64,000 nucleotides of DNA, taken from Brevundimonas variabilis (GTDB lineage Bacteria > Pseudomonadota > Alphaproteobacteria > Caulobacterales > Caulobacteraceae). Below are positions 33,829 through 43,603 of this stretch, piece by piece; position 1 is the stretch's first letter, and every line of letters begins with the position of its first letter. The notes under the pieces were generated by a model. The model saw only the letters and a list, made by a program, of their open reading frames with translations, did no database searches and was not told the DNA's origin. The translations under genes and the position numbers were made by a program. The stretch lies in assembly GCF_014199945.1 (NCBI RefSeq), contig NZ_JACHOR010000001.1, positions 496,001 through 560,000 on the forward strand, read 5' to 3'.

Positions 33829-34715
33829 CGCCCGGGTTTATGCTCGATGACGCCCAGGGCATCAGCCAGGCGCGTCTGGGCTGATCCGCGAGGCAGAGGT
33901 CTCGGCTGCCTTTCGTGCGGTGCCCATCCCGCCAGATTGACGATCTCGAAGGTTGCCGGAATGCGTCCTTCCGCATCCCCATGGCGTTGTCCGTAAAGAA
34001 CGGCAGCACGAAGAAGGATCGACCGGTTCAGAGGCCGAATGACCCCTGCCAGGACATTGGTTTCGCCCATGCTCCGCAAATCCCTGATCAGGGCAGACAG
34101 GTCCGGATAGGTGACCGTCAGCCGGTCGACATCCGACACCGGCAAAGCAAACCCCGCCCGCTGAAGCAGGGCTGCACCGTCATAGCCATCGGCGAAGGGC
34201 GAAATCCGGGCCTGGGCTCCCCCGCGCTCGGACAGTTCCGCCTCGGTCAGCACCGCGCGCAACTCCTTCAGGGTGCCCGCGCCGAGCAGGGTCCCCAGAA
34301 ACAGCCCGTCGGGTTTCAGGGCCCGCCGGATCTGGGCGAGGGCTCCGGGCAGGTCGTTGGCCCAGTGCAGCGTCATCAGGGAGACGACCAGATCGGCAGA
34401 ACCATCCGCGATGGGCAGAGACGTGGCTCCGGGAGCCGCCGCTCCGCCCGCCATCGACCGTGGCAAGCCGACACGGTGTGCGGCTATGCTTTGCGTCAGA
34501 AGCTCGGCGAAAGGGCTTGGATGGGCTGACAGGTCGACCGCGACCGGAAAGTCGCGCAATGTCGCCTCCAGACTGGCCACGGCATTCTCGGCCGCGCGTC
34601 GGTGCAGGAAGTCGGCCCCGGCGAAACGCCCGAACGACCGCGCCAGACGTGTCGCGCGGCGGGCGCTGTCGAAGATGATCGGCGGGCCGCCGGAGGAGGG
34701 ATCGGAGGGGTTCAT
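33825..34715 (-). CDS. SAM-dependent methyltransferase, NDUFAF5/BioC-like
   Basis: A 296-residue class I methyltransferase-like protein opening with IIFDSARRATRLAR, the start typical of the NDUFAF5-like group next to comF in alphaproteobacteria. The motif I region, VAVDLSAHPSPFAELL, is degenerate. SLPIADGSADLVVSLMTLHW, LKPDGLFLGTLLG and GYDGAALLQRAGF are recognisable. In the mitochondrial homologue the protein acts in complex I assembly; transfer of that role here is inference. Its ATG overlaps the divergent comF ATG by 2 bases. Confidence 0.82.
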   Translation of the reverse strand: MNPSDPSSGGPPIIFDSARRATRLARSFGRFAGADFLHRRAAENAVASLEATLRDFPVAVDLSAHPSPFAELLTQSIAAHRVGLPRSMAGGAAAPGATSLPIADGSADLVVSLMTLHWANDLPGALAQIRRALKPDGLFLGTLLGAGTLKELRAVLTEAELSERGGAQARISPFADGYDGAALLQRAGFALPVSDVDRLTVTYPDLSALIRDLRSMGETNVLAGVIRPLNRSILLRAAVLYGQRHGDAEGRIPATFEIVNLAGWAPHERQPRPLPRGSAQTRLADALGVIEHKPGR

Positions 34716-35505
34716 GTCTTTTCAGGATGGCGACTGGAGCGGTGGATTGAAAGCGCCCGCGCGACTCCGCGCGTTCGGTCGCGGTCTTGTCGATCTGATC
34801 CTTCCGCCCGTGGCCCACGACACGCCCGAGGCCACGGCCGCAGCGGGCCTGACGCCGGGGGCCTGGAGCCGGGTCGTTTTTCTCGAAGCGCCGGTCTGCG
34901 ATGGCTGTGGCGCGGCGTTCGAGTTCGACGGCGGGGCGTTCGCGTCGGAACGTTGTGCCGCCTGTCTCGCCTCGCCGTACCGCTTCCAGCGCGCCCGGGC
35001 GGCCTGTGTCTATGACGAAGCGTCCCGGGGGCTGATCCTCAAATACAAGCACGGCGACCAGCAGCAGTTTGCAGGACTGTTCGCTCGCTGGATCGAACGC
35101 GCGGCCTCGGACCTGATCGCGGGTGCCGATGCGATCGCGCCGGTACCGCTGCACCGGATGCGGCTGCTGGCCCGTCGCTTCAACCAGGCGGCAGAGATCG
35201 CACGGCCCCTGGCCCGTCACGCCCGTCTGGACTACCTGCCCGATGCGCTGGTGAGGACCCAGGCCACGGCGAGCCAGGGCGGCATGTCGATGCGTGGCCG
35301 GCGCCTGAATGTCCAAAAGGCCTTTGCCGTGACCGAAGCCGGCCGTCGACGGATCAAGGGTCGCCGGATTCTGCTGGTCGACGACGTGCTGACAACCGGT
35401 GCAACCGGCGAGGCCTGTGCGAGGGCGCTGCTGGATGCCGGGGCCAGAGCGGTCGACCTGGCTGTCATCGCAAGGGTGCGAACCGCGCGAGAACTGCCTA
35501 TGTAA
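34714..35505 (+). CDS. comF: ComF-family phosphoribosyltransferase-like protein
   Basis: A 263-residue protein with a four-Cys zinc finger (CDGCGAAF, then CAACLASPYRF) followed by a phosphoribosyltransferase domain: LKYKHGDQQQFAGLF, PVPLHRMRLLARRFNQA and the PRPP loop ILLVDDVLTTGAT. ComF proteins take part in DNA uptake and recombination in competent bacteria. A strong GGAGGGG (34704-34710) precedes ATG 34714. The start codon overlaps that of the divergent methyltransferase in CATG. Confidence 0.93.
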   Translation: MSFQDGDWSGGLKAPARLRAFGRGLVDLILPPVAHDTPEATAAAGLTPGAWSRVVFLEAPVCDGCGAAFEFDGGAFASERCAACLASPYRFQRARAACVYDEASRGLILKYKHGDQQQFAGLFARWIERAASDLIAGADAIAPVPLHRMRLLARRFNQAAEIARPLARHARLDYLPDALVRTQATASQGGMSMRGRRLNVQKAFAVTEAGRRRIKGRRILLVDDVLTTGATGEACARALLDAGARAVDLAVIARVRTARELPM

Positions 35506-35549
35506 CGGATCTGTCGTGCAAGGCGTTTGCGCCGCGCACTGTGTCGTGA

Positions 35550-35819
35550 ATGGAGCCCGTATTGGCCGACGTCGTTATCTATACCAAGCCCGGTTGCCCT
35601 TACTGCGCCGCCGCCCTGTCCCTGCTGGCCCGCAAGGGGGCCAATGTCACCGAGATCGTTGCCTCCAGCGACCCCGCGAAGAAATCCGAGATGGTCGAGA
35701 AGTCCGGCGGCAAGGCGACCTTCCCGCAGATCTTCATCGGCGGAAAACACGTCGGGGGCTCGGACGATGTCCATGCGCTGGACCGTCGGGGCCAGCTCGA
35801 CTCCCTTCTCGCCGCCTGA
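35550..35819 (+). CDS. grxC: Glutaredoxin 3
   Basis: An 89-residue thioredoxin-fold oxidoreductase using glutathione to reduce disulfides. The active site is CPYC in YTKPGCPYCAA. TFPQIFIGGKHVGGSDD contains the cis-Pro and glutathione-binding segment. It starts 44 bases after comF and 2 bases before the nitrilase gene, the usual alphaproteobacterial order. Confidence 0.95.
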   Translation: MEPVLADVVIYTKPGCPYCAAALSLLARKGANVTEIVASSDPAKKSEMVEKSGGKATFPQIFIGGKHVGGSDDVHALDRRGQLDSLLAA

Positions 35820-35821
35820 TC

Positions 35822-36661
35822 ATGTCCCGCCCCCTCGACATCGCCCTGATCCAGACGCGGACGCCGGCCACGGCAGACGCGGCCCTGGCCCATGTCGAGC
35901 CCCTGATCCGTGAGGCTGCGGCCGGGGGGGCGCGGTTCATTCTGACGCCGGAGGGCACCAACCTGCTGGAGCAGCGGCGGGACCGGCGCGGTCTCGCCAT
36001 CACCGACGAGGATCAGGACGTCGCCGTAACCGGCCTGCGCCGTCTGGCGGCTGAACTGGGCGTCTGGCTTCTGATCGGGTCCGCGATCGTGCGGTCCGGC
36101 CATCCCGCCGATGACCGCGCGGCCAACCGGTCGCTGTTGATCGATGCCCACGGCACGATCACCGGCCGCTACGACAAGCTCCACGTCTTCGACGTCGATC
36201 TTCCGAACGGCGAGACCTACCGGGAAAGCGCGAGCATTCGGCCAGGGGATGCCGCAGGCCTGACCCAGACCCCCTGGGGCCTGCTGGGGATGACCGTCTG
36301 CTACGATCTTCGCTTTCCGCATCTTTTCCGGCAACTGGCCAGGGCCGGGGCCTGCATGATCTCTGTCCCTGCGGCCTTCACCGTGCCGACCGGTCAGGCC
36401 CACTGGGAAACGCTTCTGCGGGCCCGGGCGATCGAGACCGGCTGCTTTGTCCTGGCTCCGGCCCAGGGAGGCCCCCACGAGGACGGCCGCAGGACCTGGG
36501 GGCGGTCCACTGTCGTAGGCCCCTGGGGCGAGGTGATTGCCCATGTCGATCACGACGCGCCGTGCGTCCTCCATGCCCAACTGGATATGGCGGCCGTCGA
36601 AAAGGCCCGGGCCTCAATCCCGCAACTCCTGCACGACCGCGATTTCGCGCCGCCCCGCTAA
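35822..36661 (+). CDS. Carbon-nitrogen hydrolase (Nit/omega-amidase-like)
   Basis: A 279-residue nitrilase-superfamily amidase. The Glu-Lys-Cys triad is seen in LTPEGTNLL, YDKLHVFDVDLP and VCYDLRFPHLF. The KLHVFDVDLPNG form places it in the Nit1/Nit2 branch; Nit1 removes deaminated glutathione and Nit2 acts on alpha-ketoglutaramate. The gene is between grxC and DUF1178, so a repair role for deaminated glutathione is plausible but not proven. Confidence 0.9.
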   Translation: MSRPLDIALIQTRTPATADAALAHVEPLIREAAAGGARFILTPEGTNLLEQRRDRRGLAITDEDQDVAVTGLRRLAAELGVWLLIGSAIVRSGHPADDRAANRSLLIDAHGTITGRYDKLHVFDVDLPNGETYRESASIRPGDAAGLTQTPWGLLGMTVCYDLRFPHLFRQLARAGACMISVPAAFTVPTGQAHWETLLRARAIETGCFVLAPAQGGPHEDGRRTWGRSTVVGPWGEVIAHVDHDAPCVLHAQLDMAAVEKARASIPQLLHDRDFAPPR

Positions 36662-36671
36662 GGTCCCGCCG

Positions 36672-37106
36672 TTGATCCGCTACGCCCTGCAATGTGATGC
36701 CGACCATGGCTTCGAGGCCTGGTTCAGCTCGTCGTCCGACTATGATGCCCAGAGCCAGCGCGGGCTGGTCGAATGCCCCTATTGCGGCTCGCATGGCGTC
36801 ACCAAACAGATCATGGCCCCGGCCGTCGCGGGCACCCGCCGCGAAGCGCCATCGCCCGAGACGGCCGCAAAGGTGCGGTCGATGATGATGGACGTCGCCC
36901 ACCAGGTGCGCAGCCATGTCGAACAGAATTTCGACTACGTCGGCGATACCTTCGCCCGCGAAGCCCGGGCCATCCATGAGGGGGTGGCTGAAAAACGCGA
37001 GATCTATGGCGAGGCGACGCCGACCGAGATCAAGGCGCTGAAGGCCGACGGGGTCCCGGTTTCCCCCCTCCCCCCGCCGCCGGTTGATCCGGCCAAGGTC
37101 AACTGA
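36672..37106 (+). CDS. DUF1178 family protein
   Basis: A 144-residue protein starting at TTG 36672: IRYALQCDADHGFEAWFSS, then DYDAQSQRGLVECPYCGS and KQIMAPAV, the DUF1178 signature with a probable zinc site (Cys at LQC, and CPYC). The middle is helical and the C-terminus Pro-rich. The function is unknown. It is 10 bases after the nitrilase gene and overlaps the GNAT gene by one base (TGATG). Confidence 0.9.
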   Translation: MIRYALQCDADHGFEAWFSSSSDYDAQSQRGLVECPYCGSHGVTKQIMAPAVAGTRREAPSPETAAKVRSMMMDVAHQVRSHVEQNFDYVGDTFAREARAIHEGVAEKREIYGEATPTEIKALKADGVPVSPLPPPPVDPAKVN

Positions 37107-37606
37107 TGACATTGACCCGTGGCTGGCGTCCGATGACGGCAGACGATCTGGACGATGTCGTCGCCATCGCGGCGATCGGCTTTCCGGGCCACCCGGAGGA
37201 CCGCGCCTGTTTCGCAAGCCGCCTCGCGGTCTTTCCGGAGGGTTGTTTCATCCTGGATGGCGAGGGCGGGGTGAAGGGCTATCTGATCACCTATCCCTGG
37301 GCAGCGGACAGTGCGCCGGTTCTGAACCGGCGCATCGCTGCCGTCCCGGAGGATGCGTCCGTCCTGTATCTCCACGACCTGGCCCTGCATCCGGACGTGC
37401 GCGGCGGGGGCTGGTCACGGTCGGCCATGGACAAGGTCCTGGCTTTGGCAAGGTCCGGAGGGCGGCCGACCATCGCCCTGGTCGCCGTCAATGATGCCGT
37501 CGGCTTCTGGCAGGGTCACGGGTTCGCGGTGCGACAGACGCCGGCGATGGCGGCCAAACTGGCCAGCTATGGCGCCGACGCCCGCTACATGGTTCGAACC
37601 GTCTAG
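37106..37606 (+). CDS. GNAT-family N-acetyltransferase
   Basis: A 166-residue acetyl-CoA-dependent acetyltransferase. The central strand YLHDLALHPDVRGGGWSRSAMDKVL is the acetyl-CoA pyrophosphate loop (R-x-x-G-x-G/A type, here RGGGWS). LVAVNDAVGFWQGHGFAV is motif B. The acceptor is unknown. It is translationally coupled to DUF1178, and its TAG shares CTAG with the convergent small gene. Confidence 0.88.
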   Translation: MTLTRGWRPMTADDLDDVVAIAAIGFPGHPEDRACFASRLAVFPEGCFILDGEGGVKGYLITYPWAADSAPVLNRRIAAVPEDASVLYLHDLALHPDVRGGGWSRSAMDKVLALARSGGRPTIALVAVNDAVGFWQGHGFAVRQTPAMAAKLASYGADARYMVRTV

Positions 37607-37821
37607 CTGCGGGTCCAGCCCTTCTCGGCCATGCAGTCGCGGAAGGCAGCGTTGTTCGTGCTGTCCACGCGCTCGCGGCACTCCGAACGGGCGGTGTCGA
37701 ACGGTTGGGCATTGTTGCCGTGCCAGGCCGTCTCGTCATGGTCGGCATCGATCACGGTGATGCAGGCCGAAGTCGAAAGCGCAGCGGTGGCGATGAGGGC
37801 AATGAGGGCGAGGCGTTTCAT
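37603..37821 (-). CDS. Small exported protein or lipoprotein
   Basis: A 72-residue protein with a hydrophobic N-terminus (MKRLALIALIATAALSTSAC). Cys20 could be a lipidated residue, but the box reads TSAC rather than the usual L-[AS]-[GA]-C, so lipidation is uncertain. The mature part has two further Cys (ECRERVD, DCMAEKGW), which could form a disulfide. The function is unknown. It is convergent with the GNAT gene. Confidence 0.7.
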   Translation of the reverse strand: MKRLALIALIATAALSTSACITVIDADHDETAWHGNNAQPFDTARSECRERVDSTNNAAFRDCMAEKGWTRS

Positions 37822-37921
37822 GGTGGGCTCCAGACGATTGAAGCGCCACCGTGACCAATCCCGTGGTCCAAAGTCCCGTTACAAACCGGCAATCCGGATG
37901 AATTCGGCGTAATCCAGCCGT

Positions 37922-38725
37922 TCAGTCCCGCGTCGCGACCATCATGAAATTGATCGCCGTGTCCGTGCTTTCGCTCCAGCGGTCGGTCAGCGGGTTATAG
38001 GCCACGCCATAGGGACCGTGGACGGTAACCGGCTCCGCGGCCAGCATCTTGCGGATCTCGTCGGGCTTGAGGAATTGTCGCCAGTCGTGCGTGCCGGCAG
38101 GCAGCCAGCGCAGGATGTATTCCGCGCCGATCTTGGCCAGGGCGAGGGACTTCAGCGTACGGTTCAGGGTCGCCACGACCATCATCCCGCCCGGGGCCAC
38201 CAGCCGCGAACAGGACCGGATGAAGGCCTCCGGATCGGCGACGTGCTCGATCACCTCCATGGTCAGGACGACATCGAAGGGGCCAGCGTTCTCGGCCTCG
38301 AGCTGCTCGACCGTCGCCGCGCGATAGGCGATGTCCAGTCCCTGCGGCTCGGCATGGGCGCGGGCTGTCCCGATGTTCTTTGCAGAGGCATCGATGGCGG
38401 TGACGGCAAAACCCATCCGGCACATCGGCTCGGCGATCAGCCCGCCGCCGCAGCCGATGTCCAGCAGGGTCAGACCCTCGAACGGCGCGCGCGCCTGCGC
38501 ATTCCGCTCGAACCGGGTCGCCGCCTGGTCGCGGACGAAGGCCAGTCGGGTCGGGTTGAACTTGTGCAACGGCGCAAACGGGCCCTTGGCATCCCACCAG
38601 AGGGCGGCCTGGGCCGAAAACCGGGCGACATCGGCAGGATCGATGCTTGCGCCCTCGGCAAAATCGGAAAAGCCCGTCTCCGATTGGGGTTTGCGCTGAC
38701 GGTTGGTGTCGTTAGAAGCGGCCAT
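37922..38725 (-). CDS. ubiG: Ubiquinone biosynthesis O-methyltransferase
   Basis: A 267-residue SAM-dependent methyltransferase making both O-methylations of ubiquinone synthesis. It has [16 protein letters not shown] before the fold, [12 protein letters not shown] (motif I), [25 protein letters not shown] and [11 protein letters not shown], all UbiG-specific. ATG 38725 is chosen; an upstream in-frame start lacks support. It is divergent from lysC, an order common in alphaproteobacteria. Confidence 0.95.
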   Translation of the reverse strand: MAASNDTNRQRKPQSETGFSDFAEGASIDPADVARFSAQAALWWDAKGPFAPLHKFNPTRLAFVRDQAATRFERNAQARAPFEGLTLLDIGCGGGLIAEPMCRMGFAVTAIDASAKNIGTARAHAEPQGLDIAYRAATVEQLEAENAGPFDVVLTMEVIEHVADPEAFIRSCSRLVAPGGMMVVATLNRTLKSLALAKIGAEYILRWLPAGTHDWRQFLKPDEIRKMLAAEPVTVHGPYGVAYNPLTDRWSESTDTAINFMMVATRD

Positions 38726-38782
38726 GGTCGCGAGGGATGAACGCCTGCGCCCCTTCATGCAAGACGGAGTCGGCTCGCCACG

Positions 38783-40057
38783 ATGACGCGGCCTCAAACA
38801 GATCGACTGGTGATGAAGTTCGGCGGGACCTCGATGGGGGACCTCGAGCGGATTCGACGAGCCGCGCGGATCGTCGCGGCTGAGGTGCGGGCCGGGAAAT
38901 CGGTCGCCGTGGTCGTTTCGGCCATGGCGGGCAAGACCAATGAACTGGTCGCCTGGACGGATGGTACGGGCAAGTCGACCGCCGCCAACGCCATGACGGA
39001 CGACGAATATGATGTCGTCGTCGCCTCGGGCGAGCAGGTCACCTCGGGCCTGCTGGCGCTGACCCTGCGCAACATGGGCTTCAACGCCCGCTCATGGATG
39101 GGCTGGCAGATCCCGATCCTGACCGACGACGCCCATGGCCGCGCCCGGATCGAGGACGTGCCAGGCGATGTCCTGGGCGCCGCGGTCGATTCCGGGGAGA
39201 TCGCCATCGTGCCCGGCTTCCAGGGCGTGACGCGCGGCGGACGGATCACGACACTGGGTCGGGGCGGCTCGGATACCTCGGCCGTGGCCGTGGCGGCGGC
39301 CCTGCAGTGCCCTTGCGACATCTACACCGACGTGGACGGGGTCTACACCACCGACCCGCGCATCGTGCCAAAGGCCCGCCGGCTGGAAAAGGTGTCCTAC
39401 GAGGAGATGCTCGAGATGGCCTCGCTCGGGGCCAAGGTGCTCCAGACCCGGTCGGTCGAACTGGCCATGGCCAAACAGGTCCCTGTGCGGGTTCTGTCCA
39501 GCTTCATCGAACCGGATGCCGACGGTGTCCTGCCGGAATCGTCCGGCACATTGATCTGCGACGAGGATGAGATCGTGGAAAAACGTATCGTATCGGGTGT
39601 CACCATGAGTCGTGACGAGGCCCGGATCACCCTGCTGGGCCTGACCGACCGGGTGGATGCTCCCGCCGACGTCTTCACCCGCCTCGCCGAGGCCGGGGTC
39701 AATGTCGACATGATCGTCCAGTCCCAGGCCCGCACGCCGGGCTCGGTCAACCTGACCTTCACCACCGGCCGGCGCGATGCCGAACGGGCCGAGGCCCTGA
39801 TGACCAGCGCCCAGGCCGAGGTCGGGTTCGAGGAAATCCGGGTCGATCAGGACGTGGCCAAGATCTCGGTCGTCGGGGTCGGCATGCGAAGCCATGCCGG
39901 CGTTGCCCAGACGATGTTCCGGGCCCTCGCCGACAAGGGGATCAAATTCCAAGCCATCTCCACATCCGAGATCAAGATCAGCGTTCTGATCGAGGATGCC
40001 TATGCCGAATTGGCCGTTCGGGCCCTGCATTCGGCATACGGGCTGGAAACAGTATAG
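38783..40057 (+). CDS. lysC: Aspartate kinase
   Basis: A 424-residue enzyme phosphorylating aspartate, the first step toward lysine, diaminopimelate, threonine and methionine. The kinase domain (residues 8-235) shows [27 protein letters not shown] and [10 protein letters not shown]. Two C-terminal ACT domains, from about residue 270, carry [13 protein letters not shown] and [16 protein letters not shown] and imply feedback control by lysine and/or threonine. It is 44 bases upstream of ptsP and probably co-transcribed. Confidence 0.96.
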   Translation: MTRPQTDRLVMKFGGTSMGDLERIRRAARIVAAEVRAGKSVAVVVSAMAGKTNELVAWTDGTGKSTAANAMTDDEYDVVVASGEQVTSGLLALTLRNMGFNARSWMGWQIPILTDDAHGRARIEDVPGDVLGAAVDSGEIAIVPGFQGVTRGGRITTLGRGGSDTSAVAVAAALQCPCDIYTDVDGVYTTDPRIVPKARRLEKVSYEEMLEMASLGAKVLQTRSVELAMAKQVPVRVLSSFIEPDADGVLPESSGTLICDEDEIVEKRIVSGVTMSRDEARITLLGLTDRVDAPADVFTRLAEAGVNVDMIVQSQARTPGSVNLTFTTGRRDAERAEALMTSAQAEVGFEEIRVDQDVAKISVVGVGMRSHAGVAQTMFRALADKGIKFQAISTSEIKISVLIEDAYAELAVRALHSAYGLETV

Positions 40058-40101
40058 GATTGTATCGGGCCGCTTTCGGAGCGGCCTGAACGGGAGGCTT
40101 C

Positions 40102-42372
40102 ATGCCGATTGGCGGCGGATTGACGACGAGGGGGCCGCGCAACCTCCTGCGCCAGATCCGCGAGGCCATGGCCGGCGCGGCCCCGGCCCAGGTGCGTCTG
40201 GACCAGGTCGTGAAGATCATCGCCCAGTCGATGGTCGCCGAGGTCTGTTCGATCTATCTGCGCCGCGGATCGGGCGATCTGGAACTGTTCGCCACCGAGG
40301 GCCTGAACAGGGACGCCGTCCACAATACCCGGCTGAAGATCGGCGAGGGTCTGGTCGGCGAGGTCGCCCGGATGGCCCAGCCCATCAGCCTGTCGGACGC
40401 CCCGTCGCATCCCAGCTTCTCCTATCGTCCGGAAACGGGCGAAGACCCCTATCACGCCTTCCTCGGCGCGCCCCTGCTGCGCGGCGGCCGGGCGATCGGC
40501 GTTCTGGTCGTCCAGAACCGGGCCGAGCGCCGCTATGATCCCGACGAGGTCGAGGACATCCAGACCATTGCCATGGTCCTGGCCGAGACCGTGGCCAATG
40601 GCGAACTGCTGGCGCTCGAGGAGCTGCGTGACGTCGAGGTCGCGCCGCACCGGCCCGAACGCCACAAGGGCCAGAGATTCGCCGAGGGCCTGGCCTTCGG
40701 TCATGTCGTCCTGCACGAGGCCCCGCTGGCCCCGGAGAAGCTGCTGGCGGACAACACCCAGGTCGAGGAAATCCGGCTTCGGGAGGCGCTGATCGCCCTG
40801 AAGGCCGGAATCGATTCCATGCTGGACGGCAGCCACGGATCGATGGCCGGGGCGTCCTATGAGGTGCTGGAAACCTACCGGATGTTCGCCGACGACCGGG
40901 GCTGGAACCGCTCGCTGGAGGAGGCCGTGCGGGGTGGCCTGACGGCCGAAGCGGCGGTGGACCGGGTCCGCAACGAGCATCGCGCGCGCTTCGCCCAGGC
41001 CCGCGACCCCTATATCAAGGAACGGCTGCACGATTTCGAGGACCTGGCCAACCGGCTGCTGCGGGTTCTGGCGGGGGACAACCCCGGCCACCGCGACCTG
41101 CCCGACGATGCCATCCTTGTGGCCCGGAACCTGGGCCCGGCGGACCTGCTGGAGTATCCGCGGAACAAGCTCAAGGGCCTCCTGATCGAGGAGGGCTCGG
41201 CCGCCAGCCATGCGGCCATCGTGGCGAGGGCACTGCAGATCCCCTGCGTCGGGCGACTGCTGGGCCTGCGCGACCGGCTCAGCGAAGGCGATCTGGTCAT
41301 CGTCGATGGCGAGACCGGCGAGGCCCATCTGCGGCCCCGGCCCGACATGCTCGAGTCCGTCCAGTCGCGGATGGCCGTGCGGGACCAGCGGCAGGCCGAG
41401 TTCGCCCGGCTGCGAGATGTGGCCGCCGTCACAGCCGACGGCACCCGGATCAGCCTGCTGACCAATGCCGGTCTCGCCGTCGATCTGGAGAACCTCAACG
41501 AGACGGGGGCCGAGGGCATCGGCCTGTTCCGCACCGAGTTCCAGTTCATGGTGTCCGAACAGCTCCCCCGGCTGGATACCCAGACGGCGCTTTACAAACT
41601 GGTCCTGGATGCTGCCGGCGACCGCCCCGTGACCTTCCGGACGCTCGACATCGGCGGGGACAAGGTCCTGCCCTATCTGGAGACCGAGCGGGAAGAGAAC
41701 CCTGCGCTGGGCCGACGCGCGATCCGCCTGGGCCTCGATCGCCCGGCCCTGCTGCGATTGCAGTTGCGGGCCCTGCTGGCAGCGGGGGCCAATCGCGAAC
41801 TGCGGGTGATGTTCCCGATGATCGCCACGGTGGACGAGTTCCGGGCCGCCCGTGAACTGGTGGACATCGAGTGCGAATGGGCCCGGCGTCGGGGACGGCC
41901 GCTGCCCGCCCTGCTGCGGGTCGGGGCGATGATCGAATGCCCCAGCCTGCTGTGGCACCTCGATGCGCTTCTGCCGCTGACCGATTTCGTGTCGGTCGGG
42001 TCCAACGATCTGTTCCAGTACATGTATGCGGCCGACCGGACGAACCCGCTGGTCTCGGACCGCTATGACCCCCTGTCGCCGCCCGCCCTGCGCGCCCTGC
42101 AGACGATCCAGCGGGTCTGCGCCGAGACCGGGACCCCGGTATCCGTCTGTGGGGAACTGGCCGGTCGGCCGCTGGAAGCCTTTGCCCTTCTGACGCTCGG
42201 CTTCACGCGGCTGTCGGCCCCGGCGGGAGGCGTCGGTCCGGTCAAGCGGATGATCCTGTCGGCAGACCTGACGGCGGCCAAGCGCGGCATGACCAATCTG
42301 CTGGGATCCTCCGCCGGTTCGATCCGCAACGAGATCGAAAGCCTGGCACGCAAGCTGAACGTCGCAATCTGA
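40102..42372 (+). CDS. ptsP: Phosphoenolpyruvate-protein phosphotransferase PtsP (EI-Ntr) with GAF domain
   Basis: A 756-residue enzyme I of the nitrogen PTS, taking phosphate from PEP to NPr. The order is a GAF sensor (residues 20-170, IAQSMVAEVCSIYL, then VVQNRAERRY), an enzyme I N-terminal domain, the swivelling domain with H370 in SAASHAAIVARAL, and a PEP-binding barrel (IGLFRTEFQFM, MIECPSLLW, VSVCGELAGRP with the catalytic Cys). The GAF domain is the likely glutamine or nitrogen sensor by analogy with characterised EI-Ntr proteins. No ptsO or ptsN lies in the window. Confidence 0.95.
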   Translation: MPIGGGLTTRGPRNLLRQIREAMAGAAPAQVRLDQVVKIIAQSMVAEVCSIYLRRGSGDLELFATEGLNRDAVHNTRLKIGEGLVGEVARMAQPISLSDAPSHPSFSYRPETGEDPYHAFLGAPLLRGGRAIGVLVVQNRAERRYDPDEVEDIQTIAMVLAETVANGELLALEELRDVEVAPHRPERHKGQRFAEGLAFGHVVLHEAPLAPEKLLADNTQVEEIRLREALIALKAGIDSMLDGSHGSMAGASYEVLETYRMFADDRGWNRSLEEAVRGGLTAEAAVDRVRNEHRARFAQARDPYIKERLHDFEDLANRLLRVLAGDNPGHRDLPDDAILVARNLGPADLLEYPRNKLKGLLIEEGSAASHAAIVARALQIPCVGRLLGLRDRLSEGDLVIVDGETGEAHLRPRPDMLESVQSRMAVRDQRQAEFARLRDVAAVTADGTRISLLTNAGLAVDLENLNETGAEGIGLFRTEFQFMVSEQLPRLDTQTALYKLVLDAAGDRPVTFRTLDIGGDKVLPYLETEREENPALGRRAIRLGLDRPALLRLQLRALLAAGANRELRVMFPMIATVDEFRAARELVDIECEWARRRGRPLPALLRVGAMIECPSLLWHLDALLPLTDFVSVGSNDLFQYMYAADRTNPLVSDRYDPLSPPALRALQTIQRVCAETGTPVSVCGELAGRPLEAFALLTLGFTRLSAPAGGVGPVKRMILSADLTAAKRGMTNLLGSSAGSIRNEIESLARKLNVAI

Positions 42373-42447
42373 GCCCGGAGGCCCCGGCAACGTTGAACCG
42401 GGGCGCGACGCAGGGTATCGACGGACAGCTTCCCTCAGGTCCGCGTC

Positions 42448-43545
42448 ATGACGTTCCCCCCCGGTCAGGCGACCGGCGCGCATCCGCCGGACAGCGATCC
42501 CGTGACGGTTTTCGAATCGGCCGAGTCGCTCGGCGACGGCTTTCGCGAGCTTCGCCAGAGCCAGGGGCGGTCGATCGCCGAACTGTCGTCCGTCACCCGC
42601 ATCCACGCCAAGTATCTGAGGGCGATGGAGGAGAACGACTTCGCCCTCCTGCCCTCGCGTGTCTTCGCGATCGGCTATGCGAGAGGCTATGCCCTGGCCC
42701 TGGGGCTGGACGACCAGACTGCCGTCGAGCGGTTCAAGCGCGAGAGTCCGGACGGCACGGTGCCTTTGCAGGCGCCGACAGGCATCGCGTTCGAGGATGT
42801 CCGTCGGCACTCGCCGTTGCTGGTGGGCACGGTGGCCGTGATCATCGTGGCGGTCATCGGCTGGAACGTCTTCCAGCGCATCAGCCAGGCGCGCGCGCCC
42901 CAGCCGGTCACGATCGAGGCCCTGCCGGACAACTGGGTCGAGGGTGATCCGGAAAGCCGCGACATCGTGGTTCTGGGCACGCCACAGCCGCCGCCGCCCG
43001 ACCAGACGACCCCCGGCCTTTACATCACGCCAGGGCTGGAAGCCGAACTGACAGGGGTCGACCCTGCCGACCCTGCCGCGATCGCCGCCGCCCTGGCAGC
43101 GGCCCCGCCGGTTCAGGCGGCCTTCAATCCGCGCGGTCCTGTGTTCGGAGCCACGGCTGCGACGTCCCAGGTGATCCTGCAGGCGCGCAAACCGGCCAGC
43201 CTGGTGGTGACACGCTCGGATGGACGTGTGCTGTTTGCCCGCCAGCTGGCGATGGGCGAGGCGTGGCGCGCACCGGCAGGCGTCTCGGCGACCGTGGACG
43301 TATCGGATGCGACCGCCTTCGATGTCTATCTGAATGGCGAGTACGGCGGTCCGCTGCCCGGCACGATCTCGCCTCTCGCCCCGCTCAACACGCGTGCCCA
43401 GGCCCTGGCGCGACAGAGTGCAGCGGCGATCGAGGCCGAACGTCAGGCCGCCGTCCAGGCCCGGGCAGCCGGTAGCCCGCCGCCGGTCGCGGCTCCCGCC
43501 ACGGCTCCCTCCGCGCCTGCAGGGTCTCGGCCAACTGCCAATTGA
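42448..43545 (+). CDS. RodZ-like helix-turn-helix membrane protein
   Basis: A 365-residue protein. Residues 28-100 form a RodZ-type HTH ([34 protein letters not shown] and [10 protein letters not shown]). One membrane segment follows at about residues 125-142 ([16 protein letters not shown]). The periplasmic region contains a DUF4115-type domain (residues 235-305, [20 protein letters not shown]) and an Ala/Pro-rich tail. This is the RodZ architecture, which links MreB to the cell wall machinery. It precedes ispG, as in many bacteria. Confidence 0.88.
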   Translation: MTFPPGQATGAHPPDSDPVTVFESAESLGDGFRELRQSQGRSIAELSSVTRIHAKYLRAMEENDFALLPSRVFAIGYARGYALALGLDDQTAVERFKRESPDGTVPLQAPTGIAFEDVRRHSPLLVGTVAVIIVAVIGWNVFQRISQARAPQPVTIEALPDNWVEGDPESRDIVVLGTPQPPPPDQTTPGLYITPGLEAELTGVDPADPAAIAAALAAAPPVQAAFNPRGPVFGATAATSQVILQARKPASLVVTRSDGRVLFARQLAMGEAWRAPAGVSATVDVSDATAFDVYLNGEYGGPLPGTISPLAPLNTRAQALARQSAAAIEAERQAAVQARAAGSPPPVAAPATAPSAPAGSRPTAN

Positions 43546-43603
43546 CGCGCGCCACGGCTCCGTCATGGTCTTGTCGAACGCACGGGCCTATATTGGCGAA
43601 GAC

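Noticed and set aside
40000..43566. Very long minus-strand open frame of 1188 codons opposite ptsP, the RodZ-like gene and the lysC end
   Set aside because: It is the mirror of three well-supported plus-strand genes in high-GC DNA and is rich in Arg, Gly, Asp and His with no domain; a codon-bias shadow.
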